Source: CAYNKA01 sp964397655
Lineage (GTDB): Bacteria > Spirochaetota > Spirochaetia > DTKZ01
Direction of reading: 5' to 3'
NCBI GenBank assembly: GCA_964397655.1
Contig: CAYNKA010000004.1
Location: 301,829-365,828, forward strand
DNA length: 64,000 bases
Each line of letters starts with the position of its first letter. Positions within the stretch are counted from its first letter, which is position 1. Positions 1-7,872 of this stretch are shown here, one piece after another. Both the position numbers and the translations under genes were made by a program. The notes beneath the pieces are model-generated. The model made no database searches. It was given only the letters and a program-made list of their open reading frames with translations, and had not been told where the DNA came from.

Positions 1-646
1 GGTTCACGGCCTCCTCGTAGGCGGCCTGCGAGAGGTTGATCTTGGTCTCCATCTCGCCCAGGGAACGGGCGATCTCGGCGCGTTTCTCGCGCTCGGCCTT
101 CATCTGGGCTTCCATCGCGTCCATGATCGATTCCGAGACCTTTATGTTCTGGATCTCGTAGCGCGTCACCTTGACGCCCCAGGGATCCGAAGCTTCGTCG
201 ACCGCCTTCACGACGCTCGCGTTGATCTTCTCCCTCGCCTCGAAGGTGTTGTCGAGTTCGAGCTGCCCGATGACGGATCTCATCGTGGTCTGCGCGAGGA
301 GGACCGTGGCGTAGGCGTAGTTCTTGATTCCGTAACTCGCCTTTTTCGGGTCGATCACCTGGAGGTAGAGGACCCCGTCGACGCGCACCTGAACGTTGTC
401 CTTGGTGAAGCAGTCCTGCGCGGGCACGTCGACGGCCTGTTCCTTGAGGGTCTGCCGGTACCTCACCTTGTCGATGAAGGGAACGAGCACGTGGAAACCG
501 GCCTGGAGCGTGCGGTTGTACTTCCCGAGGCGTTCGACGATGAGAGCCGTCTTGTTCGGGACCACGCGGACGCTGCGGAAGAGCGTGAAGACGAAGACGA
601 GGGCGGCCGCGACGAGTATGACGAAAAGCGGAAGGAAGGGGTTCAT
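1..646 (-). CDS. SPFH/band-7 domain protein (stomatin/HflC-like), 3' end missing
   Basis: The reading frame starts with ATG at 646 and runs off the left edge, so the C-terminus is missing. The protein begins with one hydrophobic anchor (NPFLPLFVILVAAALVFVF) and continues as a band-7 domain with the typical VERLGKYNRTLQAGFHVLVPF motif region and a KITRYEIQ-like strand (VKVTRYEIQNIKVSES). SPFH proteins oligomerise on the membrane and organise membrane microdomains or regulate proteases. It overlaps the upstream SPFH gene by 4 bases (ATGA) and is a close paralogue of it, so the two probably form a hetero-oligomer as HflK/HflC do. The exact partner is inference. Confidence 0.9.
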   Translation of the reverse strand, partial: MNPFLPLFVILVAAALVFVFTLFRSVRVVPNKTALIVERLGKYNRTLQAGFHVLVPFIDKVRYRQTLKEQAVDVPAQDCFTKDNVQVRVDGVLYLQVIDPKKASYGIKNYAYATVLLAQTTMRSVIGQLELDNTFEAREKINASVVKAVDEASDPWGVKVTRYEIQNIKVSESIMDAMEAQMKAEREKRAEIARSLGEMETKINLSQAAYEEAVN

Positions 647-1587
647 TTCCGGCCTCCTATGTCAGTCTGAGCTTTGGGTTCCGTGTGTTTTCCGGCGTTC
701 CTGACGAGGTCCGCGACTGAAGCGATGCCGGCCAGCTCTTCGGGATAGACCGAGACGTCGCATTGGGCCAGGGTCGCCCGAAAACGTGCGATGTAGCTCT
801 CGGCGAGCCTGATTCCCATCGCGGTCCTGCCGCCGGGGAGGGTGAGCGCCTCGGCCACCATGCCGAGTCCCTCGGCCGTCGCCTTGCTCGTGATCTCGAT
901 CGCACGGGCCCTGCCTTCGGCGATGTTGATCTTCCTCTGCTTCTCGCCCATGGAACGGTTGATCGCGTCCTGCTTGTCGCCGAGGGAGACGTTGATCCTC
1001 GCCTGCTTCTTTCCCTCGCTGGAGAGGATGTTCGCCCGCTTGATCCTTTCCGCCCGCATCTGACTCTCCATCGCCTCCAGGATCGTCTCGGTAGGCGTGA
1101 TGTCCCTGATCTCGTACCGGGTCACCTTGATGCCCCAGTTGTCCGAGGCTTCGTCCAGGGCGCGGACGATGTTGTCGTTGATTCCCTCCCGTCCGCAGAA
1201 GGTCTTGTCGAGCTCGAGCTTGCCGATCTCGCTCCTCATCGTCGTCTTCGCGAGCTGGGAGACCGCATAGCGGAAGTTCTCGATGCCGTAGCTCGCCTTG
1301 ACCGGATCGAGCACCCGGAGGTAGAGGATGCCGTCGACCTCGACCTGCACGTTGTCCGAGGTGATGCAGACCTGGGGTTCCACGTCGATCGCCTCCTCCT
1401 TGAGGTGCTGGTGATAGGCGATCCGGTCGATGAAGGGGACGAGCATGTGAAAGCCCGCCTCGAGGGTCGTGGTGTATTTCCCGAGCCGTTCAACGACGTA
1501 GCATTCCCGCTCCGGCACCACGACCGCGATCTTGAAAAGGACGACGACGAAAACGAACGCTACGAGATACGTGAGGATGATGGACAT
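643..1587 (-). CDS. SPFH/band-7 domain protein (stomatin-like)
   Basis: A 314-residue protein with an N-terminal membrane anchor (residues about 1-22) followed by a band-7 domain (VERLGKYTTTLEAGFHMLV; residues about 30-220) and an alpha-helical, Gln/Lys/Arg-rich C-terminal part (repeated GEKQ/GDKQ units) that is likely coiled coil. The ATG at 1587 overlaps the stop of the NfeD gene (TGATG), and the stop overlaps the next SPFH gene (ATGA), so the three are translationally coupled. NfeD next to stomatin-like genes is a well-known association. A longer open frame reaches upstream to 2052, but it crosses the NfeD gene and lacks family similarity there. Confidence 0.9.
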   Translation of the reverse strand: MSIILTYLVAFVFVVVLFKIAVVVPERECYVVERLGKYTTTLEAGFHMLVPFIDRIAYHQHLKEEAIDVEPQVCITSDNVQVEVDGILYLRVLDPVKASYGIENFRYAVSQLAKTTMRSEIGKLELDKTFCGREGINDNIVRALDEASDNWGIKVTRYEIRDITPTETILEAMESQMRAERIKRANILSSEGKKQARINVSLGDKQDAINRSMGEKQRKINIAEGRARAIEITSKATAEGLGMVAEALTLPGGRTAMGIRLAESYIARFRATLAQCDVSVYPEELAGIASVADLVRNAGKHTEPKAQTDIGGRK

Positions 1588-2063
1588 CAGGTTCCTCCCT
1601 TTTTCCCCGACGAGGCGTCCGTCGCCTCGACGATGTAGGTCATGCCTTCCCGGGCAAGGATCTTCGCCATGCTTCCCGGTGCGAGTTCCCCCTCCCGGGC
1701 CCTGGCCTTCCAGCTCGTGCCCCGGAAACGGACTCTTCCCTCCCGCACGGTGCCGACCGTCTCGATCACCTCCGCGGTCTCGCCTATCCCTTCCTCCTCG
1801 GGATCGCCTTTCCTCGAATCGAAGACCGTTCCCGCGAACACCCGCGAGAACCGCCTGCGGAGGAAGACGAGCGACAGGACGGAGAAGACGACGAAGAGCA
1901 GGATCTGCAGCCAGAAGGCGGACGTCACGGACGGGATCAGGCTGAACATGGCGGTCGCGATCCCTCCCAAGCCGAAGAAAAAGATGACGAAGCCGGGAAG
2001 GATTATTTCCAGGCCTATGCAGCCGACGCCGACGAGGGCCCATACGAACCACGGTTCAAACAT
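1587..2063 (-). CDS. NfeD-like membrane protein
   Basis: A 158-residue protein with three to four hydrophobic segments in the first 75 residues (GCIGLEIILPGFVIFFFGLG, then FWLQILLFVVFSVLSLVFL) and a C-terminal OB-fold-like domain (GETAEVIETVGTVREGRVRF...GMTYIVEA). This is the short, protease-less NfeD form. Short NfeD proteins work with SPFH/stomatin partners, which here are the next two genes. Start chosen at ATG 2063; the open frame continues upstream to 2468 but that part has no membrane or NfeD character and lies antisense to the hemerythrin-like gene. Confidence 0.85.
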   Translation of the reverse strand: MFEPWFVWALVGVGCIGLEIILPGFVIFFFGLGGIATAMFSLIPSVTSAFWLQILLFVVFSVLSLVFLRRRFSRVFAGTVFDSRKGDPEEEGIGETAEVIETVGTVREGRVRFRGTSWKARAREGELAPGSMAKILAREGMTYIVEATDASSGKKGGT

Positions 2064-2180
2064 GCTTGCCTCCGCTCGAATCAGTATACCATGAATGTCC
2101 GGTCGATACCGCTGGTCGGCTGACGAATTCACGATCCGACCGTTATGCGCGATCCGCATTTCCATGAGCAGGATACGGTC

Positions 2181-2534
2181 ATGAAATGCGCGGGCGAAGA
2201 TTCGAGGAACGAGCACGAGGGCATTTTGCTCGGATTGGGCGTCCTCGGAAACATGGTCGGAAATTCGAAGGCGAAGCGCGAAGTCGATGACGATGATCTC
2301 GGGGACATGGCGGATTTCCTGAAGGTGTTCGCCGACAAGCGCCATCACGGCAAGGAGGAAGGGTTTCTCTTTCCCGCGATGGAAAAGTACGGCATTCCGA
2401 AGGATCGGGGACCGATCGGACAGATGCTTTCGGAGCACGAAGAGGAAGCCATGGGCAAGAGGGCTCACGAAAAACTCAACGGCACGCTCGACGCTTTTCG
2501 GCGCAAATACCCGGCGAAGGAAAATAAGGCGTGA
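2181..2534 (+). CDS. Hemerythrin/HHE-domain protein, small
   Basis: The 117-residue product has the spacing of an HHE cation-binding domain: EHEGILLGLGVL near the start (first metal helix), KRHHGKEEGFLFPAME in the middle (HxxxE helix) and GQMLSEHEEE near the end. Hemerythrin-like proteins bind a di-iron centre and sense or carry oxygen, NO or iron. I chose ATG 2181 because AGGA lies 7 bases upstream; an in-frame ATG at 2145 would add 12 residues without an SD. The C-terminus is shorter than in many HHE proteins, which usually continue one more helix. It is divergent from the NfeD operon. Specific role unknown. Confidence 0.75.
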   Translation: MKCAGEDSRNEHEGILLGLGVLGNMVGNSKAKREVDDDDLGDMADFLKVFADKRHHGKEEGFLFPAMEKYGIPKDRGPIGQMLSEHEEEAMGKRAHEKLNGTLDAFRRKYPAKENKA

Positions 2535-2641
2535 AAATCCGGCTCATAGACGTCCGTTCCTCGGAGATCCTCGCCTCGACCCGGATCGTCGTCGAGAAAA
2601 AGCAGTTGATCGACGACGTGTTGGGTCCGATAAAAGGATGA
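2531..2641 (+). pseudogene. Short open frame, possible C-terminal remnant of a CsgG/LpoB-like protein
   Basis: A GTG overlapping the hemerythrin stop (GTGA) opens a 36-codon frame: KIRLIDVRSSEILAST, then RIVVEKKQLIDDVLG. The first part resembles the strand pair RL-ID-V-t-EIlA found near the end of CsgG/LpoB-type periplasmic proteins. There is no upstream part of such a gene in any frame, so if the resemblance is real this is a decayed fragment; it could equally be chance. Low confidence. Confidence 0.25.
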
Positions 2642-2728
2642 TCACCCCCTCGCCATCGAAAGGTAGAGCACGAGGATGAAGGCCACCGTCTGCAGCGTAT
2701 CATACCCTAGGACTATTTGGATCTCCAT
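2642..2728 (-). CDS. Possible 28-residue single-span membrane peptide
   Basis: ATG at 2728, 15 bases after the stop of the caspase-like gene and on the same strand, opens a 28-codon frame ending at TGA 2642. Its core (TVAFILVLYLSMA) is a plausible short transmembrane helix flanked by charged ends. There is only a weak GGGG upstream as ribosome binding site. Nothing identifies a family; it may be a small third product of the sigma/caspase operon or an accident. Confidence 0.25.
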   Translation of the reverse strand: MEIQIVLGYDTLQTVAFILVLYLSMARG

Positions 2729-2743
2729 GACTCGACCCCGCTT

Positions 2744-4927
2744 TCAGATCCTCACGCCGACGAAGAAGCCCGGCCAGACCTTCGAGAACTCGAGGTGCTC
2801 GTCTTCCGTGTCGGCTTCGTGGACGTCGAAGGAGAGGTTGCAGCTCGCGCCCGCGAAGACCGCGAAATGCTCGGCGAAGGAGTATCCGAGGTAGATCCGG
2901 CCGCGCTGGATCATTTCCGCGGATTCGCGGAAGACGTATCGGGAATGACGATCGGTTTCGTACGTGTTGCCGACGAGGCCCTCCAGGTTGACGAAGAAAC
3001 CGCCGAACTTGACCGAAAATCCAAGACCGAGTTCGGCCATCGCCCGCTCTCCGTCGATCCTTCCTCCGACCGAGTACACGTTGTATACGTGCTGAGTGCC
3101 GTGGATGAATGCCGTGCCGCAGTATCCGCGCTCGTCGGCCCAGGCCATCCCGTGGGTCTGTCCGCCGTTGAGGACGACGGTCACGAGGCCGATGGGAATC
3201 CCGTCGTTCGTGTCCGCCACGTTGACCACGCCGAGCTGGAGTCCGTGGGCTTCCCTCGTCACGTTGACCACGCCGAGCTGGAGGCCCCCCGCCGTATTCG
3301 ACACGTTCACCACGCCGATCGTCGCGGAAGGGGCCGCGTTGTCGACGTTCACGACGCCCATCTGCAGGCCGCTGACGTCGTCTCCTATGTTGACGATTCC
3401 GAAATCCGCCCCGTAGAGATTCTTCCCGTAGTTCACGACCCCGAATCTCGCGCCGGTGAAATTCCCCGTGTAGTTGACGACCCCGGATTGGACGCCGACG
3501 AATTCGCCCGCCGCGACGTTGAAGGAGCCGGACTGGAAGCCTTTGAAGTCTCCTTCCACGATGTTCGCGACCGAGCTGAACTGGGCCCCGGTGAAATTCC
3601 CGCTCACCATGTTCGCGCCGGCGGCGAATTGGGCGCCGGTCACGTTCCTGCCGACGAAGTTCACGCCTGCCGCGAACTGGGCGCCGGTGACGTCCGTCGT
3701 CACCGAACTCAGCGCTACGCTCATCTGCGCTCCGCTGATTTCGTAGGATTTTCCGCCGATAAGGTTGAAGGCCCACTCGTGGCCGATCCTCATCTCGTCG
3801 ATTTCCTTGTCGAATGAGAAGATGCTCAAGCTGAACGGCTTCATGAGCACGGGACTCTCGTCCTCTTCCTTTCCTCGGGCAGACGCGGACTCCCTCCCTA
3901 CCGGAGAGAAGAGTGCGATGCCGAGACGGGTCGTCGTGTTCCGCTCGAGGTTCACCTGAGTGCGGAGAAGCCGTTCGCCCGAAAGGAGGGTGATCGAGTA
4001 GACTCCCGAGGGAAGCGAGAACTCCATGCTCTTGTCCGCCTTCTTGAGCGTTTCGGCCACGAGATGCTCCTGCTCGTCCCGAATCGAGATGCGGCCCTTG
4101 ATGGCTTCCTCGAAGACGATCTTGGTTTCCGCGGACCTGACGTCGGTAAGGACGAGATCCCCGCTTCCCGTGAGCTTGATGTTGTAGGAGGGGTGCTGGG
4201 GTCCCGCCTTGGTGTACTCGGTCCGCGCGAGAGTCTCGGCGAAGGCGTGCGAATAGGCCTCGTTCAGGGTGACCTTGCCGTCGCCCGACGTGTCGGCCGC
4301 CCCGCGAAGTCCGGTCACGAGGTAATAGGTGAAGTAGGATCCCCTGATCTTGTCCGATTCCTGGGTGGCCTCGAACTCCGAGCTCGAGGTGAGGTAGGCG
4401 TGGCCGGACATGGAGCTCGATTCGTCCACGAGGAAGGGCTGGGATCTCGTGCCGCCCTTGAGGCGGGTTATCGCCCCCGAGGAGCAGGAATCGAGGATGA
4501 CGACTTCGACCTCGGCCTTCATGCTGCCGATCAGGTTCTTGAGGTCCGCGTACAGCACCTTCTCGTTTCCGAGGAGGATGCCTTCGTCGTCGGAGTGCCC
4601 CGAATAGTAGAAGAGGAACTCGGTCCTGGCGACCGTTTTTTTGGATTCAGCCGGCAGATTGCGGAGGTTCGCGAATTCCCGCAGGAGAGCGCTCCTGTCC
4701 GGGGAGTAGAGTATGCGCTCGTGCCTGGGATCGAGGCCTCCGAGTTCCCGCATGACGGCGGAGAAGGCGCGGGCGTCCTTTTCCGCGTACTTGAGTTCCG
4801 ATCTTCCCTTGCCGCCCGAGTTCGAGCCGACGAGCAGTGCGATCCGCCTGAGCGTCCTCCCGTCCTCCTGGGCGTGGAGCGCCGCCAGGAAGCCTGCGAA
4901 AAGAAAAACCGTAAGGAGCTTTTTCAT
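2744..4927 (-). CDS. Caspase-like (C14) protein with C-terminal G-x-Q surface repeats
   Basis: A 727-residue exported protein. Residues 1-19 are a signal peptide (KKLLTVFLFAGFLAALHA). Residues about 25-260 form a caspase fold: the catalytic His is H111 (FYYSGHSDDEG) and the catalytic Cys is C148 (VVILDSCSSG). A calcium-loop-like DTSGDGKVTLNEAY follows. Residues about 270-360 look like a beta-rich linker. From about residue 400 come some twelve repeats of 14-16 residues of the type TGAQFAAGVNFVGRN / HGLQLGVVNVADTN, like the repeats of Leptospira LA_2272-type surface proteins, then a short beta-rich end. AAGGA lies 9 bases before ATG 4927; an ATG at 4936 overlaps the upstream stop but is too close to that SD. 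It is the last large gene of a sigma/anti-sigma-like operon. Substrate unknown. Confidence 0.85.
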   Translation of the reverse strand: MKKLLTVFLFAGFLAALHAQEDGRTLRRIALLVGSNSGGKGRSELKYAEKDARAFSAVMRELGGLDPRHERILYSPDRSALLREFANLRNLPAESKKTVARTEFLFYYSGHSDDEGILLGNEKVLYADLKNLIGSMKAEVEVVILDSCSSGAITRLKGGTRSQPFLVDESSSMSGHAYLTSSSEFEATQESDKIRGSYFTYYLVTGLRGAADTSGDGKVTLNEAYSHAFAETLARTEYTKAGPQHPSYNIKLTGSGDLVLTDVRSAETKIVFEEAIKGRISIRDEQEHLVAETLKKADKSMEFSLPSGVYSITLLSGERLLRTQVNLERNTTTRLGIALFSPVGRESASARGKEEDESPVLMKPFSLSIFSFDKEIDEMRIGHEWAFNLIGGKSYEISGAQMSVALSSVTTDVTGAQFAAGVNFVGRNVTGAQFAAGANMVSGNFTGAQFSSVANIVEGDFKGFQSGSFNVAAGEFVGVQSGVVNYTGNFTGARFGVVNYGKNLYGADFGIVNIGDDVSGLQMGVVNVDNAAPSATIGVVNVSNTAGGLQLGVVNVTREAHGLQLGVVNVADTNDGIPIGLVTVVLNGGQTHGMAWADERGYCGTAFIHGTQHVYNVYSVGGRIDGERAMAELGLGFSVKFGGFFVNLEGLVGNTYETDRHSRYVFRESAEMIQRGRIYLGYSFAEHFAVFAGASCNLSFDVHEADTEDEHLEFSKVWPGFFVGVRI

Positions 4928-4932
4928 GTAAC

Positions 4933-5709
4933 TCATTCCTTTATCAGTTTGACGGATATGATTTTGTACCTTCCTCCGAACCGGGCTTCGAGGGCCCGTG
5001 CGACGTCCGGTTCCTTCTTGAGCGCGGCCGCGGCGGCCCTGATCTGGCGTCCGTCGAAGAGTTCGTTCGAGGTGATCAGAAGGAATATTTCGAAGTCGGG
5101 GGCGCTGTCGAGGACGTAGGAGTAATCGAGCAGCTGGAGCCTGCCGCTCTGCAGCGCAACGGCGAGGTCTCCCCTCTCCGGGAGGTGCTGGGTCACCTGG
5201 CCGTTGCCGTCCACGGAAAGAATGATGCCGTAGAGCTCCGCCGCGGAGGCGTAGGCGATCTGGATCGCGTCGCCGGAACGGACGACCGCTCCGTTCGTGA
5301 GTTCGGCCGCCTCCCCCGAAGTCTTCTTGTAGAGGTAAAGATGGGAGATTCCGCCCTTCACGCGGTAGTCCTCGTCCGGCCCCGCAGGCTGTCGGAACAT
5401 GAAGGGGAGGGCGATCACCGCGGCGAGGACCGCGGCGGCTATGCTCAGCGCCGGGAAACGATTTCGGGATTTTCCGGCGGCGAAATCGAAGACCGCCCTG
5501 CGACGCGGAGCGGCAGACTCCTCGTTCCGGGCGGAGGCGTAGAGCTCGGGCCGAAAGGGGTGTTTCTCGAGTATGCGCTTGTCGTCCGCCTCGAGGAGGG
5601 CGAGACGTTCCGCGATTTCGGGATTCCCGAGCAGCCTCCGGCTTTCTTCCTCGGAAAGCTCGCCCAGCTTGAGTTTTTCCAGACGGTAGTCGGAAATGGA
5701 TTCGTTCAT
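4933..5709 (-). CDS. Membrane-anchored anti-sigma-like protein with DUF4384-like periplasmic domain
   Basis: A 258-residue protein. Residues 1-60 are a charged, helical cytoplasmic part (KLKLGELSEEESRRLLG), followed by one transmembrane helix (FPALSIAAAVLAAVIALPF, about residues 85-103) and a periplasmic beta domain (VVRSGDAIQIAYASAAELYGIILSVDGNG) that resembles DUF4384-type domains often paired with caspase-like proteins. It lies 2 bases after the ECF sigma gene and just before the caspase-like gene. The position and topology suggest an anti-sigma factor; there is no zinc-binding HxxxCxxC anti-sigma motif. The regulatory role is inference. Confidence 0.65.
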   Translation of the reverse strand: MNESISDYRLEKLKLGELSEEESRRLLGNPEIAERLALLEADDKRILEKHPFRPELYASARNEESAAPRRRAVFDFAAGKSRNRFPALSIAAAVLAAVIALPFMFRQPAGPDEDYRVKGGISHLYLYKKTSGEAAELTNGAVVRSGDAIQIAYASAAELYGIILSVDGNGQVTQHLPERGDLAVALQSGRLQLLDYSYVLDSAPDFEIFLLITSNELFDGRQIRAAAAALKKEPDVARALEARFGGRYKIISVKLIKE

Positions 5710-5711
5710 CG

Positions 5712-6215
5712 TTAAAGCTCCTTCTCCGCGCGCAGGGCCAGGCTTTTCGCCTTGAGGGTCCTGAGCCGCTTCCGCACGCCGGAAACGGACATCCCCGCGA
5801 TTTCGGCGGTCTCATCCAAGGTCAGGCCGTCGACGTAATACAGGACGGCGATCGTTCTCGTCGACGTTTTCGAAGCGTCCGTATCGTCCCCGCCGAAGAT
5901 GCGGTCGAGGACGCTTCTCGCGGCCGAGACTTCCGCGATGTCTTCTCCGGAGGCTATCTCTTCCATGAGATCCTGGTTCCCGGCTATCCTCGCCCGCTTT
6001 CTCCTTCGCAGCGCATTGATGCTCACGTTCGTCGCGATGCGGTACATGAGGCTGCTGGGATAATCCGAGGTCAACGTATTCCGCCTGCGTAGCACCTGCA
6101 TGAACGCGTCCTGCATCGCGTCGGCCGCGAGCTCCTCGTCCTTGAGAAGACCGAGACAGCGCCTGAAGACCATGGGGCCGTATTTCCTGTACAGAGCTTC
6201 GATGTCGATGCTCAA
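5712..6215 (-). CDS. RNA polymerase sigma factor, ECF subfamily
   Basis: About 167 residues with region 2 (DIEALYRKYGPMVFRRCLGL, DEELAADAMQDAFMQVLRRR, then YRIATNVSINALRRRKR) and region 4 (LTLDETAEIAGMSVSGVRKRLRTLK) joined by an acidic linker. I prefer the TTG at 6215, which has GAGG five bases upstream and gives the usual ECF N-terminus; a GTG at 6251 would add 12 residues without an SD. The gene heads the operon with the membrane protein and the caspase-like protein, so it probably responds to an envelope signal and activates this operon. Promoter target not determined. Confidence 0.88.
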   Translation of the reverse strand: MSIDIEALYRKYGPMVFRRCLGLLKDEELAADAMQDAFMQVLRRRNTLTSDYPSSLMYRIATNVSINALRRRKRARIAGNQDLMEEIASGEDIAEVSAARSVLDRIFGGDDTDASKTSTRTIAVLYYVDGLTLDETAEIAGMSVSGVRKRLRTLKAKSLALRAEKEL

Positions 6216-6336
6216 AGCAACCTCGTTTTTCCGTCCTCTATTATGCAACACCTGAAGGCGTGAAAAGCGTCACCGAGGCGGGAGGATATTTTCCTGAAGT
6301 TTGGCGAATCCGATCGCGGAGCGGAGGCGAGGACGG

Positions 6337-6855
6337 TCACCAGCCGTCGTAGTGTATCGCGCCGGGATTGTACTTGTCCTTGGGAGCCGGTGCGTTTCCC
6401 GCTATGACCCCCGCGGGGATCACGTTGAGCGGTACGATCCCGGCCGGGATGCCCAGAATCCTGCGAACCGGGGCCATCCTCGCCTCGTCCGGATACACCG
6501 CCGTCCATACGGCTCCGAGACCGAGGGAATGGACGGCCAGCAGGATGTTCTCCGCAACGGCGGCGCAGTCCTCCGTCCAGTGCCGTTTTGCGGCGTCTCC
6601 CTTTTCGGGATTTCCGCATACGACGAAGGCCGCCGCGGCCTTGTCGAGCATCTTCGCGTAGGGAAGCGCGTCGCAGAGCGCGTCGAGTTTTTTCCTGTCC
6701 GTCACGACGACGAGGTCCCAGGGCTGGACGTTCATCGCGCTCGGAGCGGCCATTCCCGCCTTGGCGATCTTGAGCAGCGTCTCCCTCGGGACCGTTTCGC
6801 CCGTGAACTTCCTCACGCTGGTCCGGGTCATGATGACCGATTCTATGAAATCCAT
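6337..6855 (-). CDS. Nitroreductase-family flavoprotein
   Basis: A 172-residue protein starting MDFIESVIMTRTSVRKFTGE, with the FMN-binding RTSVRKF motif, APSAMNVQPWDLVVV (phosphate loop region), and VAENILLAVHSLGLGAVWTAVYP near the centre, all typical of small single-domain nitroreductases that use NAD(P)H and FMN. It ends with the usual GAIHYDGW-type tail. AAGGAG lies a few bases before ATG 6855. Substrate cannot be deduced. It follows the amidase-like lipoprotein gene by 23 bases and is probably co-transcribed with it. Confidence 0.9.
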   Translation of the reverse strand: MDFIESVIMTRTSVRKFTGETVPRETLLKIAKAGMAAPSAMNVQPWDLVVVTDRKKLDALCDALPYAKMLDKAAAAFVVCGNPEKGDAAKRHWTEDCAAVAENILLAVHSLGLGAVWTAVYPDEARMAPVRRILGIPAGIVPLNVIPAGVIAGNAPAPKDKYNPGAIHYDGW

Positions 6856-6878
6856 GGTTTCTCCTTGCCGGCTTTTCA

Positions 6879-7706
6879 TCAGGGCGCGGCTTCCGGGTCC
6901 AGCAGGACGAGCGGGCCGCCGTATTCTTCCAGGGACGAGACGCGGTAGTAGGGCTTCTCGCGGAGCACGTCGCCGAAGGCGTCGAGCAGGTCGCCGGCGA
7001 GCCAATGCTCGGGTCTTCTCCGGCCCGTGCCCGATACGAGGGCCAGGGGACTGTTGATCATCTTGCCTTTTTCGTCCTGGTGGTCCCTGGGCCGCTTGAG
7101 GTTCATGACCTCGACTATGACGCCCCGGCGCACGTGCTCGTGGACGTAATGGATCGTGCCGTCCTCCTCGACGGCGACCACGACAGCGGCGTGGGTGCGC
7201 GGGTCGTTCGTCAGGTTTCCGTCGCCGTTCGCGTCCCAGGTGTTGTCCCAGATGACGGCATCGCCCGGCCGGGGAATCGCGTCGCGGTGAAGCGCCCCTC
7301 TCGCCTGGAGACTTTGATAGAAGCGCCCGACGCCGTTCCCGTTGTATTTCCCGAAGTCCTTGGTGACGTCTATGCCGAGACGGTAATAGACGGCGGCGAC
7401 GGTCCCTATGCAGTCCAAGACGAAGGTTCTGCCGTTCACGACCACCTTGGCCTCCGGCGGCTGGCCAACGAGGAGCTTCGCCGAGGCGATGACGTCCCTT
7501 TCCTCCTGGGAGAGGGGGCGGGCGACGGCGTCCGCACTGCGGTAGCGCCCGGGCTCCTCGACCCGCGGCTTTTCCGGAGCGGCGGGCTTCGGCGCCTGCT
7601 TCTTCACGGCAGGGGCGGACGAGCACCCGGCGAACGCGAAGACGACTGAAACGAGGACGGGAACCGCGATCGAGGAAAGCGGAGTCCCGAGTCGATCTTT
7701 TTTCAT
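6879..7706 (-). CDS. Lipoprotein with NlpC/P60- or CHAP-like amidase fold
   Basis: A 275-residue protein with a lipoprotein signal (VSVVFAFAGCSS; lipidated Cys about residue 28) and a Pro/Lys/Glu-rich linker. The catalytic domain has a nucleophile-type Cys in FVLDCIGTVAAVYYRLGI and a His in RTHAAVVVAVEEDGTIHYVHEHV, the order Cys...His of papain-like peptidoglycan amidases. The sequence between them (NDPRTHAAVVV, GDAVIWDNTWDANGDGN) supports a cell-wall or peptide hydrolase anchored in the envelope. Exact family uncertain. Divergent from the methyltransferase fusion gene across 166 bases. Confidence 0.7.
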   Translation of the reverse strand: MKKDRLGTPLSSIAVPVLVSVVFAFAGCSSAPAVKKQAPKPAAPEKPRVEEPGRYRSADAVARPLSQEERDVIASAKLLVGQPPEAKVVVNGRTFVLDCIGTVAAVYYRLGIDVTKDFGKYNGNGVGRFYQSLQARGALHRDAIPRPGDAVIWDNTWDANGDGNLTNDPRTHAAVVVAVEEDGTIHYVHEHVRRGVIVEVMNLKRPRDHQDEKGKMINSPLALVSGTGRRRPEHWLAGDLLDAFGDVLREKPYYRVSSLEEYGGPLVLLDPEAAP

Positions 7707-7872
7707 GGAATCCCCCTGGTCCGCGGGCCGGGCCGCACGTAATCATTATGAATCACTTTCGGCGAAATTCAAGAGGCGGCGGATTAACGTTTCGCTTCGA
7801 TCCGTTTACAATGCCGGAAACGTCGCGAACCCGCCGTCCGGCCGGAGAACGCGCCGTGGGGAGGCTTCGAGC

